A stretch of 64,000 nt of DNA from Dyadobacter luticola (GCF_005860805.1 NZ_VCEJ01000002.1:1348375-1412374); one strand, 5' to 3'. Numbered from the stretch's first letter, positions 9,447 to 19,026 are shown. The notes: a model not told the origin generated them from the sequence alone. A program made the numbers and translations.

Positions 9447-10244
9447 ATGCATACCGAATTTACCTCCGAAGATTTAGCACAACTTCCTGCACTTCAACCG
9501 CCTACCTGGGGAAATCTGATCCCAAGATTTGAATATTTTATCAAATCGGAACATTGCAAGCCGATCAAAATTGCTGAAAACGGAGAAGTTGTGGCGATCG
9601 GGACCAGCATTTTGCACGGCGACACAGCCTGGCTGGCCTGCATTATTACGCATCCGGAACATCGTAAGAAAGGATTAGGAAATGCGATGACATTGAGCCT
9701 GATCAGTGAACTTGACCGTGCAAAATATCCAACCATTTATCTGGACGCGACGGAATTTGGCTTTCCGGTTTACCTTAAAATCGGTTTCGAATTGGAGGAA
9801 CTTTACCTGCATTTCAGGAGAGAAAAGCCTTTGTTAGAACATGTTATCTCCAAACAGATTCTACCTTCTGAAGAAAAATGGAAAGCAGGGATTTTTGAAG
9901 TTGATAAAATAGTTTCTGGGGAAGAAAGATCCGGCGTACTTTCTGATTTTCTTGCCAACGCTTTCGTTTACGTAGAAAACGCTCAGGTTTTGGGCTACTA
10001 CATTCCGGATTGGGGAGATAATCCGATTATGGCCGTTACCAATCAAGCCGGACTTGAATTGATGAAATTGCGTAATCAGACCAATGATGAAGCCAGATTA
10101 CCGGAATCTAATATTGCAGCGATCCAGTTTTTAAAGGAAAATGGCTTCACGCAATTTCAAACCTCGCGCAGGATGTTTTTGGGGACAAAAAGAATTTGGA
10201 AAGCGGACAAGATTTTTAACAGGATCAGCGGGCAGCTTGGATAA
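9447..10244 (+). CDS. GNAT-family N-acetyltransferase
   Basis: 265-residue cytosolic protein with one clear GNAT fold in the first about 130 residues. The acetyl-CoA loop HRKKGLG is at 72-78, followed by a helix and the LDAT..FGFPVYLKIGFE strand-helix pair. The C-terminal half is probably a second, degenerate GNAT-like domain, as in two-domain family members. Its stop (10242-10244) directly abuts the stop of the converging redoxin gene, leaving no gap. Substrate unknown. Confidence 0.85.
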   Translation: MHTEFTSEDLAQLPALQPPTWGNLIPRFEYFIKSEHCKPIKIAENGEVVAIGTSILHGDTAWLACIITHPEHRKKGLGNAMTLSLISELDRAKYPTIYLDATEFGFPVYLKIGFELEELYLHFRREKPLLEHVISKQILPSEEKWKAGIFEVDKIVSGEERSGVLSDFLANAFVYVENAQVLGYYIPDWGDNPIMAVTNQAGLELMKLRNQTNDEARLPESNIAAIQFLKENGFTQFQTSRRMFLGTKRIWKADKIFNRISGQLG

Positions 10245-10994
10245 TCACCGAAGCACCATTTCACTAATTCGCGAAAATTCTGTGTGCGGCGCCATCGCTT
10301 TTACAATACCTTTTTTGTCGACCAGGATAAAATAGGGCGTTTCGCTGATCTTATATCGGTGATTAAAACCGTAGGAATTGGGCACAGGAATAAAGCCACA
10401 GTTGCGTTTCGGGATCGCTTCAAAACATTCTTCCTGGGTATTCAGCGTAGTTCCCAGCGAAACGATCTCGATCCCCTTCTTCTTATTTTCGTCTATAAAA
10501 CTGGAAATCACCTTCGTACTCGCCAATGTATACAGCGGTTTTTCATATTTCACCCAGAAGCCTAGCAGGATATACTTGCCTTTTAATTTTTCAGAATTGT
10601 ACTCTTTCCCGTCCAAACCCGTCATCACAAATGGCGCCAGCGGCTCGCCGATTTCCGGCATTAAATCCTCGTTCTCCATCACAGCACCATTATCCTGGAT
10701 CAAAAGCTGACTTTTCCTGATAACTTCAAATGACGACGGCTTTCCGTATTTATCGAAAATCGGAACAGTCCGGTAAGTGCCCGGATTTCGCTTCAACATT
10801 TCATCATATACCTCGTAGCTGATACGCTTGCCCGTCGCGTGGTTGATGATAACAGTCTCCCGGTTCATCACAAACTGCTGACTAACTTTTCCATTATACC
10901 GCGTCACTTTTTCCTCCGATGGCTGGCAAAATGCGAGGCCCGAAAGCATGGAAAAGAGCAATAAAAATGGAATTCCGGAAGTATGAATTTTCAT
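10245..10994 (-). CDS. Secreted thioredoxin-fold (redoxin/TlpA-like) protein lacking the CxxC site
   Basis: 249 residues from the ATG at 10994, chosen because the signal peptide starts there; an in-frame ATG at 11036 would add 14 residues. After the signal and a region of about 90 residues of unknown fold, residues about 120-249 follow a TlpA/AhpC-TSA pattern. That pattern includes GKYILLGFW, a central helix, the cis-proline motif ETPYFILVDKKG and a C-terminal helix. The position normally holding WCxxC reads FWVKYEKP, so no redox dithiol is present. Two cysteines occur later in the domain but not in peroxiredoxin positions. Probably periplasmic; a non-catalytic or substrate-binding derivative is an inference. 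Confidence 0.75.
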   Translation of the reverse strand: MKIHTSGIPFLLLFSMLSGLAFCQPSEEKVTRYNGKVSQQFVMNRETVIINHATGKRISYEVYDEMLKRNPGTYRTVPIFDKYGKPSSFEVIRKSQLLIQDNGAVMENEDLMPEIGEPLAPFVMTGLDGKEYNSEKLKGKYILLGFWVKYEKPLYTLASTKVISSFIDENKKKGIEIVSLGTTLNTQEECFEAIPKRNCGFIPVPNSYGFNHRYKISETPYFILVDKKGIVKAMAPHTEFSRISEMVLR

Positions 10995-11138
10995 CCGAAA
11001 CGAAAATTTTAAAGAGAATGATTGTATTAGTATCAAAGATTTGATATTTTAGAGCACAAAATCGAACGCCTCAACGTTCCTATAACTGAGAATCGGGCCT
11101 TGATATTTTAGGCAAAAATAACTTAATGAAAATTTAAT

Positions 11139-12395
11139 ATGTTCGACAGGATTCGGGAAAAGCTGGGAATATTGGCTGATGCGGCGAAATACGATGTGTC
11201 TTGCTCGTCGAGCGGAAGTAATAGAAAGAATGAGAATAAAGGTTTGGGCGACGCGGAGGGCACGGGTATTTGTCATACGTATACCGAGGACGGCAGGTGT
11301 GTTTCGCTACTCAAAATCCTGCTGACGAATCACTGCATTTTCGACTGCGCCTTTTGCGTTTCACGTCGCAGCAATGATATCAAACGGGCTGCTTTTACGG
11401 TGGAGGAAGTGGTGGAGCTGACAATGAATTTTTACCGGAGAAATTATATTGAGGGACTTTTTTTAAGTTCGGGGATCTTCAAAAACGCGGATTATACGAT
11501 GGAGCGGCTTGTGCGGATCGTCAAAAAACTGCGGGATGAAGAGCGTTTTAATGGATATATACATTTAAAAACGATTCCCGGCGCAAGCGAGGAATTATTG
11601 AAAGAAGCCGGAATGTATGCCGACAGGATGAGCATTAACCTGGAAATGCCTACGGAAACCGGCCTGAAATTGCTGGCGCCTGAGAAATCGCATGAGGAAG
11701 TAAAAAAGCCGCTTAATTTCATTCAGAAAAGTATTGCGACTTTCTCGGACGAAAAAGCGATTATTAAAAGCGTCCCGAAATTTGTTCCAGCAGGCCAGAG
11801 CACACAGATCGTGATTGGTGCGACGCCGGATACGGACAAAGAAATCATGCATACCGCGAATGCTTTTTATAAAAATTTCTCTTTAAAAAGAGTTTACTAT
11901 TCCGGCTACATCCCGATCAGTTACGATAACCGGCTGCCCGTGATTGGCACCCAGCCCCCTTTAATTCGCGAAAACCGGCTTTATCAGGCGGATTGGCTGA
12001 TGCGTTTTTATGGTTTCAATGTGCAGGAAATTGTGAATGATGCTTACCCAAATCTGGAAGTGGATGTTGATCCGAAACTCAGCTGGGCGCTGCGGAACCT
12101 CGAACAATTTCCGGTCGATATCAATACGGCGGATTACCGGATGATCCTGCGCGTTCCTGGCATCGGTGTGACGTCGGCTTTGAAGATTGTACAAGCCAGG
12201 AAATTCGGAAAATTGCGTCAGGATAATCTGAAAAAAATTGGCATTTCATTTAATAAAGCCAAACATTTTATCCGGTATGCCGACAGTCCGATGCAAATGC
12301 AGGATTTCGAGGCCGGGCATCTTAAAGGCATTATACTTTCTGAAAGCCATAGCAAATACCAGAAAAAACCCATCAGCCAGCTTTCGCTTTTCTAA
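11139..12395 (+). CDS. Radical SAM protein with helix-hairpin-helix tail, putative DNA modification/repair
   Basis: 418 residues. The radical SAM cluster CIFDCAFC (Cys66, Cys70, Cys73) binds the 4Fe-4S cluster that cleaves S-adenosylmethionine. The barrel runs to about residue 300. Residues about 326-365 form a DNA-binding helix-hairpin-helix (VDINTADYR then VPGIG at 339-343). This layout fits the family described as 'putative DNA modification/repair radical SAM protein' (the TIGR03916-type, distantly like spore photoproduct lyase). The stop codon is immediately followed by the ATG of the DUF4130 gene with no intervening base, matching the known genetic linkage of these two families. The lesion or base acted on is unknown. 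Three extra cysteines lie before the cluster (residues about 22-53). Confidence 0.88.
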   Translation: MFDRIREKLGILADAAKYDVSCSSSGSNRKNENKGLGDAEGTGICHTYTEDGRCVSLLKILLTNHCIFDCAFCVSRRSNDIKRAAFTVEEVVELTMNFYRRNYIEGLFLSSGIFKNADYTMERLVRIVKKLRDEERFNGYIHLKTIPGASEELLKEAGMYADRMSINLEMPTETGLKLLAPEKSHEEVKKPLNFIQKSIATFSDEKAIIKSVPKFVPAGQSTQIVIGATPDTDKEIMHTANAFYKNFSLKRVYYSGYIPISYDNRLPVIGTQPPLIRENRLYQADWLMRFYGFNVQEIVNDAYPNLEVDVDPKLSWALRNLEQFPVDINTADYRMILRVPGIGVTSALKIVQARKFGKLRQDNLKKIGISFNKAKHFIRYADSPMQMQDFEAGHLKGIILSESHSKYQKKPISQLSLF

Positions 12396-13172
12396 ATGGA
12401 ATTTTATGTATTTGACGGAACGCTGGAAGGTTTGCTGACTGCCATCTTTTATGCCTATCAGAATAAAGTGAAGGTGGTAAAACTGGTCAGCGAAGAACAT
12501 TATATGCCCGATGTTTTCGACCGTAGATTTACGGTGATCAGCGAAGATGAAAAGGCAAAGAGGGTTTGGAAAGGATTGAGGGCCAAGCTGAATAAAGATT
12601 GGATGCTGCGGATGTATAAATCATTTCTTTCTGAACAGCCCGGCGCGTATCAGGATATTTTCGAATTCGCCAGGTATATCATTGACAATCCGGCCGGGGC
12701 GGAAGAAAATTACGGCAATACTTATGTGCTGGCCGTCTCGCAAATGGCGCAAAAAGTACATCGTGAGAAACATCGGATGGAAGCATTTATCCGGTTTCAG
12801 AAAACTACCGACGGAACATTTTATGCACATATCGAGCCCGATTTCAATGTGCTGCCGCTACTGATCGATCATTTTAAAAAACGGTACGCAGACCAGAAGT
12901 GGATCATTTACGACCTGAAAAGAAAATATGGCCTTTTCTACGATCTGGAAAAAGTGCAAGAGGTCACTTTTGACTTTGCTACCGAAATGTCGTCCAACCT
13001 GAATGCACTTCCCGCGCAGCTGCTTGATCCGAAAGAAGAATTGTACACGGTGCTTTGGAAAGATTATTTCAAGAGCACAAACATTCCAACCAGGAAGAAT
13101 ATGAAGCTGCATATCCGCCACGTTCCGAAGCGTTATTGGAAGTATCTTTCTGAAAAACAAGATTTTGAGTAG
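12396..13172 (+). CDS. DUF4130 protein, putative DNA repair partner of the radical SAM gene
   Basis: 258 residues, starting MEFYVFDGTLEGLLTAIF, the hallmark N-terminus of the DUF4130/TIGR03915 family. It ends with the conserved IPTRKNMKLHIRHVPKRYWKYL segment. In other bacteria this domain is often fused to a uracil-DNA-glycosylase-like domain; here it stands alone. It abuts the radical SAM gene directly and must be translated in tandem with it. A role in repair or editing of DNA rests on linkage and the HhH tail of the partner, not on known biochemistry. No catalytic motif is recognisable to me. Confidence 0.85.
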   Translation: MEFYVFDGTLEGLLTAIFYAYQNKVKVVKLVSEEHYMPDVFDRRFTVISEDEKAKRVWKGLRAKLNKDWMLRMYKSFLSEQPGAYQDIFEFARYIIDNPAGAEENYGNTYVLAVSQMAQKVHREKHRMEAFIRFQKTTDGTFYAHIEPDFNVLPLLIDHFKKRYADQKWIIYDLKRKYGLFYDLEKVQEVTFDFATEMSSNLNALPAQLLDPKEELYTVLWKDYFKSTNIPTRKNMKLHIRHVPKRYWKYLSEKQDFE

Positions 13173-13327
13173 TAGTACTACACTTCGCAAGTTTGTACTA
13201 TAAGAATTATCTACTTTACTAACTACGTTGTAGAATTTGTAAATATTTTTAGAATTTTCAGGATGTAGTAATTATTAAATGGCTGCCCAAAACGATTATT
13301 TGGTAGTAGTCGGGCGCAACGAACGGA

Positions 13328-13360
13328 TACATTTGTCATGTCTATCGGCTTATCAGCCGA
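13328..13360 (+). promoter_or_regulatory. Possible promoter box and leader hairpin of the CotH gene
   Basis: TACATTTG (13328-13335) matches TAnnTTTG; a TTTG lies 25 nt upstream (13299-13302), longer than the usual 19-21. Just downstream, TCGGCT-TATC-AGCCGA (13345-13360) can form a 6-bp hairpin within the predicted leader before the ATG at 13391. Confidence 0.3.
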
Positions 13361-13390
13361 AGTATTCCTCACATACAAATGTTATCTATT

Positions 13391-16300
13391 ATGAAAAAAG
13401 TCACATCACTAATCCTGCTGATCGTGTCCTGGTCGGTGGCGTCTGCTCAACTCCTCATTGATGAAAACAAGTACAACATTGATGAATCCCGCCACTTGAT
13501 CGTATGCAACCAGTTGCCGGACGTAGGTCAGAATCCCACGCTGCCGATCCAGCTGAAAATGGGGACGCGGACCTTTACATTTCCGCAGTTGGTACAGAGT
13601 TTAAATTTTTCAACAAAATTCACGGTAACAGAAAATGGTAATACGTTTGCGCTCTATTTTTCCAAATTTCCGCTAGTCAATTTTAACATTGCCGACCCCG
13701 GCAAGATCAATCCCGACGATGAAATTCCGGGAAGTTTGACCATCGCCGATCCTGCCACCGCTGTTTTGAATTCCAATATGGCGATCCGAATCAGAGGTAA
13801 CAGCTCAACTTTTTTCCCTAAAAAAAATTACCGTGTCCAGTTTAAGGATGCAAACGGCAAGAATAGAGACGAGTCGATTCTCGGTTTGAGAAGCGATAAA
13901 CGCTGGCTGTTTTTTGGAATGTGGAATGAAGAGATCCGCATGAACAATGTGATTTCCCACAAGCTCTGGATCGATATGCATAAAGTTTACTATGCGGACC
14001 AGGAGCCGAAAGCATTGTCTTCGATCCGGATGAAATACGTGGAAGTTTTTATGAATAAGTCATATATCGGGCTGTATGCGGTGGGCGAAGATATGGACAG
14101 GAAGCAGCTGCAACTTAAAAAGGAAGATAGCAGCGGTTCACGCGGCGAACTTTTCAAAGCAGACGATTGGTCTTTGTCATCCAGCTTTGGTGGGATGGGC
14201 GGCCCGAAACCGGCTTCTGGCACAACCGACTGGCAAAATTGGCAGCTCGAATACCCGGATGTGAGTGACTGGACCAATCATTATAATTTCCTGAAATCCA
14301 TGATCGAAACTTCGGATGATGAATTTAAAAATACGGTCTGGAATAATCTCAAACAGGAAAATGCGATTGATTATTTCATTTTTTTGAATCTGCTGCGGGT
14401 CGAAGACAATACGGAAAAGAATTTTTTTGTGGCGAGATATGATCAGGGTCAACCGTGGTTTTTCGTACCCTGGGACCTGGACGGGACCTGGGGCTACAAA
14501 CCAGATGGCACCCGGGCCGGCGGCGCTGATGGCGAGCGGACTAATAATTTATTCAAACGTTTGATAAAGCTGGATCCAGACGGATTTAAAAACAAACTGG
14601 CCACCCGGTATTTTGCGCTACGCCAGACTTTACTTTCAGAGGCCGCATTAAAAGAGCGGTTTAATACCAATTTCGATCAGCTCAATGCTAATCTGGTTTA
14701 CGAGCGAGACAACATAGTTTCGCAAGATAAATACGGACAGTCCGATCGCTCAGGCGGATTGAATTATACATTGTCTTACATCACGCAGCGCCTCGCCTGG
14801 CTGGACAAATATTTTTGCCCGCTGCTTACCTCCGGCAACTGCTCGGACGCACCAACAACTTCCGAGCCGGTCGATGTATGTCTTGAAGCGGAAAATTCAA
14901 ATGGTAACGGTTCCATCAGCGGTGACCCGAATGCTTCCGGCACTTTGACGCGGGGCGATCAGGACAATTATGACCGGTATGTTGATTACGTAGTTAATGG
15001 TGTTCCGTCAGCCGGGACCTATAAGCTGAAAATCACGTATTTCGCCAGCGGAACACCGACCGTCCGCATTTTGGTCAATGGTAACCCGGTGATTTCGTCG
15101 GTGCAATTGCCTTCGACGCATTCCTGGAATATTGTCAACCGGGAGCAGGAAATGGACATCGCGCTGGTGCAGGGAAATAATACGATCCGTATTCAGGGAT
15201 TGCCCGGAGCGGCATTGCGCCAAGACAAAATCTGCGTGACCGGAGCTGGAACGACTACGCCGCAACAACCAGTGACCTGCAATTTCAGCATCACAGCCGG
15301 TGCTTCAACCACCACCCCATCGTGCTCAACGGCATTTTCGCTAACCGCAGGATGCTCAGGCGGCGACTGCGATGCGGTAAGTTATCAGTGGACAGGAAAC
15401 GGGATTAATCAGACTGGAAAATCGGTCAACATCACTTCACCTGCTACCAATGGAACATTTATCTATCAGTTAACTACCTCTAAAACGGGTTGTGAAAATA
15501 AAAATGCCAGCATTTCCGTGGCGGTGTCCAGCTGCCAACCCCCTACTGAAGATCCGGGCTCAGAAGATCCAGGCACCGGGGAGCCACCGACCGGACAACC
15601 CATCAATGTTTGCGTAGAAGCTGAAAACTCCAATGGTAATGGTTCAATCAGCAGTGATCCGAATGCCTCCGGTACATTGACACGCGGTGATCAGAATAAT
15701 TATGACCGCTATGTAGATTATGTTGTAAATGGTGTTCCATCCGCTGGAACTTACAAGCTGATAATCACCTATTTCGCCAGCGGAACACCGGCTGTACGCA
15801 TTTCAGTCAATGGTAATACGGTAACCCAGTCGATGCAGTTACCTTCGACACACTCGTGGAATATCGTCAACCGCGAGCAGGAAATGAACATTGCGCTGGT
15901 GCAGGGGAATAACACAATCCGCATCCAGGGACTGTCTGGCGCGGCACTGCGCCAGGATAAGATCTGCGTAATCGGCGAAGGAACAATGACACCGCAGAAT
16001 CCGGTGACTTGCAATTTCAATGTCACAGCCGGCGCATCCACCACTACCCCATCCTGCTCTACAGCATTGACATTGACCGCGGGATGTTCAGGTGGGGATT
16101 GTGACGCGGTAAGTTATCAGTGGTCCGGAAATGGTATTAATCAATCCGGAAAATCGATCAACATAACTTCGCCTGCTATCAACGGGACATTTAATTATCA
16201 GTTAACTGCTTCCAAATCAGGTTGCAGTAACCAAACGACCAGTGTTTCTATCACGGTTTCAAATTGTCAGCCCACTACGGAAGATCCAGGTTCCGAAGAC

Positions 16301-17014
16301 CCGGGTACTGAAGAACCGACCGGGCAGCCGATTAATGTTTGTCTCGAAGCCGAAAATTCAAATGGAAACGGACCTATCAGCGGCGATCCGAATGCTTCGG
16401 GCAGGAAAACGCGTGGTGATCAGAACAATTTCGATCATTATGTTGACTATGTGGTTGATAATGTGCCTGCTGCCGGAACCTATAAGTTGAAAATCACCTA
16501 CTTCGCGAGTGGCTCGCCGTCGGCACGTATTTCGGTAAATGGCAATACGGTAATCCAGTCGGTGCAGCTGCCTTCGACTTACTCTTGGAACATTGTAAAC
16601 CGGGAGGAGGAAATGAACATTGCACTAGTAAAAGGTAGCAACACAATTCGGATCCAGGGATTGTCCGGACCTTCGCTCCGCCAGGACAAAATCTGCATTA
16701 TGGGTGGCGGAAGTTCGGCGCGAATGAGCATGGAGCAGCCAGTTGCCGAACACGCAACATCCGAAGAGAAGCTGCTGGTTTTCCCGAATCCTTCGCCAGC
16801 TGATTTTGAGGTCAATTTCAATCTGGAAAAAGGGAAAGAAGCTACGCTCGTCGTGACTGACATTCAGGGCAGGATTTGGTTAACCAAAAAGTTAAAAGGA
16901 AATGGCAGGCACCATGAAAAAATCAGCTTGCCCGGTGCAACTTCCGGCGATTACCTGCTCATCATCAGAAACGGAAATGTGATCGAGAGAAAGAAACTGC
17001 TACTGATGCATTAA
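13391..17014 (+). CDS. Secreted CotH-kinase protein with three CBM-like repeats and T9SS sorting domain
   Basis: 1207 residues from the ATG at 13391, where the signal peptide begins (an ATG at 13379 adds four residues). Residues about 130-450 are a CotH kinase-like domain, with IRGNSS, a KKNYRVQF strand and the acidic motif VPWDLDGTWG (359-368). The C-terminal half has three near-identical carbohydrate-binding-module-like domains starting at residues 494, 738 and 981. The first two are followed by Cys-rich Ig-like linkers ending in a D/E/P/G-rich hinge. The last about 80 residues (VFPNPSPADF... to a basic end) form a T9SS sorting domain. CotH enzymes phosphorylate proteins in spore coats; secreted CotH/CBM fusions in Bacteroidota are usually linked to polysaccharide use. 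Substrate unknown. Confidence 0.88.
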   Translation: MKKVTSLILLIVSWSVASAQLLIDENKYNIDESRHLIVCNQLPDVGQNPTLPIQLKMGTRTFTFPQLVQSLNFSTKFTVTENGNTFALYFSKFPLVNFNIADPGKINPDDEIPGSLTIADPATAVLNSNMAIRIRGNSSTFFPKKNYRVQFKDANGKNRDESILGLRSDKRWLFFGMWNEEIRMNNVISHKLWIDMHKVYYADQEPKALSSIRMKYVEVFMNKSYIGLYAVGEDMDRKQLQLKKEDSSGSRGELFKADDWSLSSSFGGMGGPKPASGTTDWQNWQLEYPDVSDWTNHYNFLKSMIETSDDEFKNTVWNNLKQENAIDYFIFLNLLRVEDNTEKNFFVARYDQGQPWFFVPWDLDGTWGYKPDGTRAGGADGERTNNLFKRLIKLDPDGFKNKLATRYFALRQTLLSEAALKERFNTNFDQLNANLVYERDNIVSQDKYGQSDRSGGLNYTLSYITQRLAWLDKYFCPLLTSGNCSDAPTTSEPVDVCLEAENSNGNGSISGDPNASGTLTRGDQDNYDRYVDYVVNGVPSAGTYKLKITYFASGTPTVRILVNGNPVISSVQLPSTHSWNIVNREQEMDIALVQGNNTIRIQGLPGAALRQDKICVTGAGTTTPQQPVTCNFSITAGASTTTPSCSTAFSLTAGCSGGDCDAVSYQWTGNGINQTGKSVNITSPATNGTFIYQLTTSKTGCENKNASISVAVSSCQPPTEDPGSEDPGTGEPPTGQPINVCVEAENSNGNGSISSDPNASGTLTRGDQNNYDRYVDYVVNGVPSAGTYKLIITYFASGTPAVRISVNGNTVTQSMQLPSTHSWNIVNREQEMNIALVQGNNTIRIQGLSGAALRQDKICVIGEGTMTPQNPVTCNFNVTAGASTTTPSCSTALTLTAGCSGGDCDAVSYQWSGNGINQSGKSINITSPAINGTFNYQLTASKSGCSNQTTSVSITVSNCQPTTEDPGSEDPGTEEPTGQPINVCLEAENSNGNGPISGDPNASGRKTRGDQNNFDHYVDYVVDNVPAAGTYKLKITYFASGSPSARISVNGNTVIQSVQLPSTYSWNIVNREEEMNIALVKGSNTIRIQGLSGPSLRQDKICIMGGGSSARMSMEQPVAEHATSEEKLLVFPNPSPADFEVNFNLEKGKEATLVVTDIQGRIWLTKKLKGNGRHHEKISLPGATSGDYLLIIRNGNVIERKKLLLMH
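14870..16710 (+). repeat. Tandem CBM-coding repeats, period about 730 bp
   Basis: Units start at 14870, 15602 and 16331 (spacings 732 and 729 bp). Each opens with (V/I)(D/N)VC(L/V)EAENSNGNG and includes the RGDQ.N.D.YVDYV and LRQDKIC segments. Units 1 and 2 include the Ig-like linker; unit 3 stops after the CBM. High protein identity with many silent differences suggests old duplication kept similar by selection or gene conversion. Confidence 0.85.
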
Positions 17015-17033
17015 TAACACCTGACTGATTTTT

Positions 17034-17065
17034 AGAGGCTGGACCAAAATCCAGCCTCTTTTTTA
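17034..17065. terminator. Bidirectional intrinsic terminator between converging genes
   Basis: Perfect 10-bp stem AGAGGCTGGA / TCCAGCCTCT (17034-17043 and 17050-17059) with a 6-nt loop and a T-run on the plus side. It lies between the stop of the CotH gene and the stop of the M61 peptidase (17063) and can serve both. Confidence 0.9.
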
Positions 17066-18883
17066 TTTGCTTTTTCCGTCCAGCCAATCTTTTCTAAACT
17101 TCTTCATTTCCTCCGTCACGGGCAGGTTTGCGGTTTCGTTGAGCTCCACCCACAATCTCGGATTTTCAATCAATGTGAGCATGCCAAGTTTCACCTCGCC
17201 TCTGTGCGTGTAATCGATCGAAACTTTCTCACCGGGTTTATAGGATTTAAGCAGAGCCAGCATGGCGGCTTCCGACCCTACCGTTTTGCCATCAATTTTC
17301 AGGATCTGGTCATCGATATCCAGCCCGGCATCATACAGCGGCGTACCAATAATGGTATTGCTCGCGATGGTCAGCTCGGCGCCTTCTTTGTAGCGTAGCT
17401 CCCCAATCCAAGCCTGGCCTTCAAACCGTCTTTTTACCCGCATTCCTGCCATTTGAAGCAAAGGAGCGTAGTTGATTGATTCGTGGCCGAATACATATTT
17501 TTTAAAAAAATCTGCGGCAAAAGCTTTGTCTTTGGAGTAAGTTTCGAGCACCGCCTGCAAGTCGGGAACATTGTAGGCAATTTCCGGTTTGCCATGTTTT
17601 TGCCAGACTGCTTTCATAAAATCGTCTAGCGTAAGGCCTTCTCTGCGTAATTCCAGATCAAGCGCCAATGCGATCGCGCCGCCATATGGATAGTAAGAAG
17701 TATAGGTATTTGGGTAATTTGTCTTGTCGACGGCCACGCCAGCATCCACAAAGACTGCCTGATTGCTCGCCTCCATGGGTGAAATGCGTTTAGCACCCAC
17801 GGTATTTTCCTTGCTATTTACCAGGGCAGTCAATGTTTGACAGTATTCTTCCGGCGACTCAAAACCGGATCTTTCTACCAATAAACCGCCGTAGTATTGC
17901 GTGAATCCTTCCGCAAACCACAGCTCAAAACTCATATTGCTTTTTTCAAAATTAAATGGTTCCAATGTTTTCGGCCGGATGCGCTCAACATTCCAGGTGT
18001 GGAAAAATTCGTGCGCAAAAACGTCCAGCAGATTATTGGAGGCATTAAAAGTAGTAGGAATGGAAATCATCGTGCTGTTGCGATGCTCCATACCGTCGCC
18101 TTTTACATAAGGATTAATGCTGGCCAGGAAGGTATAATAACCAGGATCAAAAGCCGGAAACTCACTAAAAACCGCCTGCGCTTCCTGCGTAATGCGTTTC
18201 ACCTTTGAGGCAAAACCAGTTGCCAGTGAATCATTCGCAGTAATTTCCATTGCCAGCCTGAACTGCGATTTTTTCTGCCCCGGATTGTCCAGCGTCCACT
18301 CCTTCACGATCAGCTTACCAATTTTAATAGGCGAATCCATGAGGTATTGCAAATCGGGTGCGGTGAAAACCTGAGCATCCTTGGTGATTTTTAGCTGCGT
18401 GGCAATCGTCCATTTTTTATCCTGAGGAACATTAAATTTGACCTCAATCGGCGCTTTCTGCAATTCCTTCACCCACAAAAACGTGGCTGGTGAATTTAAA
18501 TGAATGCTGTTTTGATCGATCCCTGCATAGGTACCGTCGGGGTGGTTGGCGTACAAAGTGTACTGTACTTTGGCGAAACCATTAATGCCCGAAATTTTAT
18601 AAACATCCCCGTCAACCCGCTCAATCGGCAGCTTTGCGCCAGACTTATCCGACGCGGACACCTGGTAAATATTTTTTCCGAACTCATGCGTCGCATATCT
18701 GCCCGGCGAGGATCTGCTCATACGAAATGTCAGTTCCTTTTGCGGCGCGTCGGTCACGGTTACCGCAATGCTGGCTTCGTGGTGCACCAGATTTGGGAAT
18801 GACAATTCGTAACTGATTTTTTGCGCATCTGACAAGTGCGAGACTGCCAGCAGCGTACAGAGATAATATAACTTTCGGTTCAT
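17063..18883 (-). CDS. M61-family metallopeptidase (glycyl aminopeptidase-like) with PDZ domain
   Basis: 606 residues with an N-terminal signal peptide (about 1-20), so periplasmic or exported. The zinc site HEFFH is at 291-295 and the third ligand is Glu325 in WFAEGF, as in M61 gluzincins. The GMEHRNS motif (about 264-270) replaces the usual GxMEN exopeptidase loop. A PDZ domain follows at about 490-570 (GTPLYDAGLDIDDQILKIDG). Members cleave N-terminal Gly/Ala residues of peptides. It is a single gene facing the CotH gene across a shared terminator. Confidence 0.9.
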   Translation of the reverse strand: MNRKLYYLCTLLAVSHLSDAQKISYELSFPNLVHHEASIAVTVTDAPQKELTFRMSRSSPGRYATHEFGKNIYQVSASDKSGAKLPIERVDGDVYKISGINGFAKVQYTLYANHPDGTYAGIDQNSIHLNSPATFLWVKELQKAPIEVKFNVPQDKKWTIATQLKITKDAQVFTAPDLQYLMDSPIKIGKLIVKEWTLDNPGQKKSQFRLAMEITANDSLATGFASKVKRITQEAQAVFSEFPAFDPGYYTFLASINPYVKGDGMEHRNSTMISIPTTFNASNNLLDVFAHEFFHTWNVERIRPKTLEPFNFEKSNMSFELWFAEGFTQYYGGLLVERSGFESPEEYCQTLTALVNSKENTVGAKRISPMEASNQAVFVDAGVAVDKTNYPNTYTSYYPYGGAIALALDLELRREGLTLDDFMKAVWQKHGKPEIAYNVPDLQAVLETYSKDKAFAADFFKKYVFGHESINYAPLLQMAGMRVKRRFEGQAWIGELRYKEGAELTIASNTIIGTPLYDAGLDIDDQILKIDGKTVGSEAAMLALLKSYKPGEKVSIDYTHRGEVKLGMLTLIENPRLWVELNETANLPVTEEMKKFRKDWLDGKSK

Positions 18884-19026
18884 TTTGAGGTGTAAAAATG
18901 GATCATGTGCCGGCTCAATTTAAAGCATAACTTTTATATTTTCCTGCCGGGCATCTGTTTGAAGGTTATTATTACTAATTTTTCCGTTCCAAATCCTTTT
19001 TAAAACTGAAAATTTCCTGGTATCCG

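Noticed and set aside
14870..16710. Spaced repeats considered as a CRISPR-like array
   Set aside because: Unit length about 730 bp and in-frame coding content; these are protein-domain repeats.
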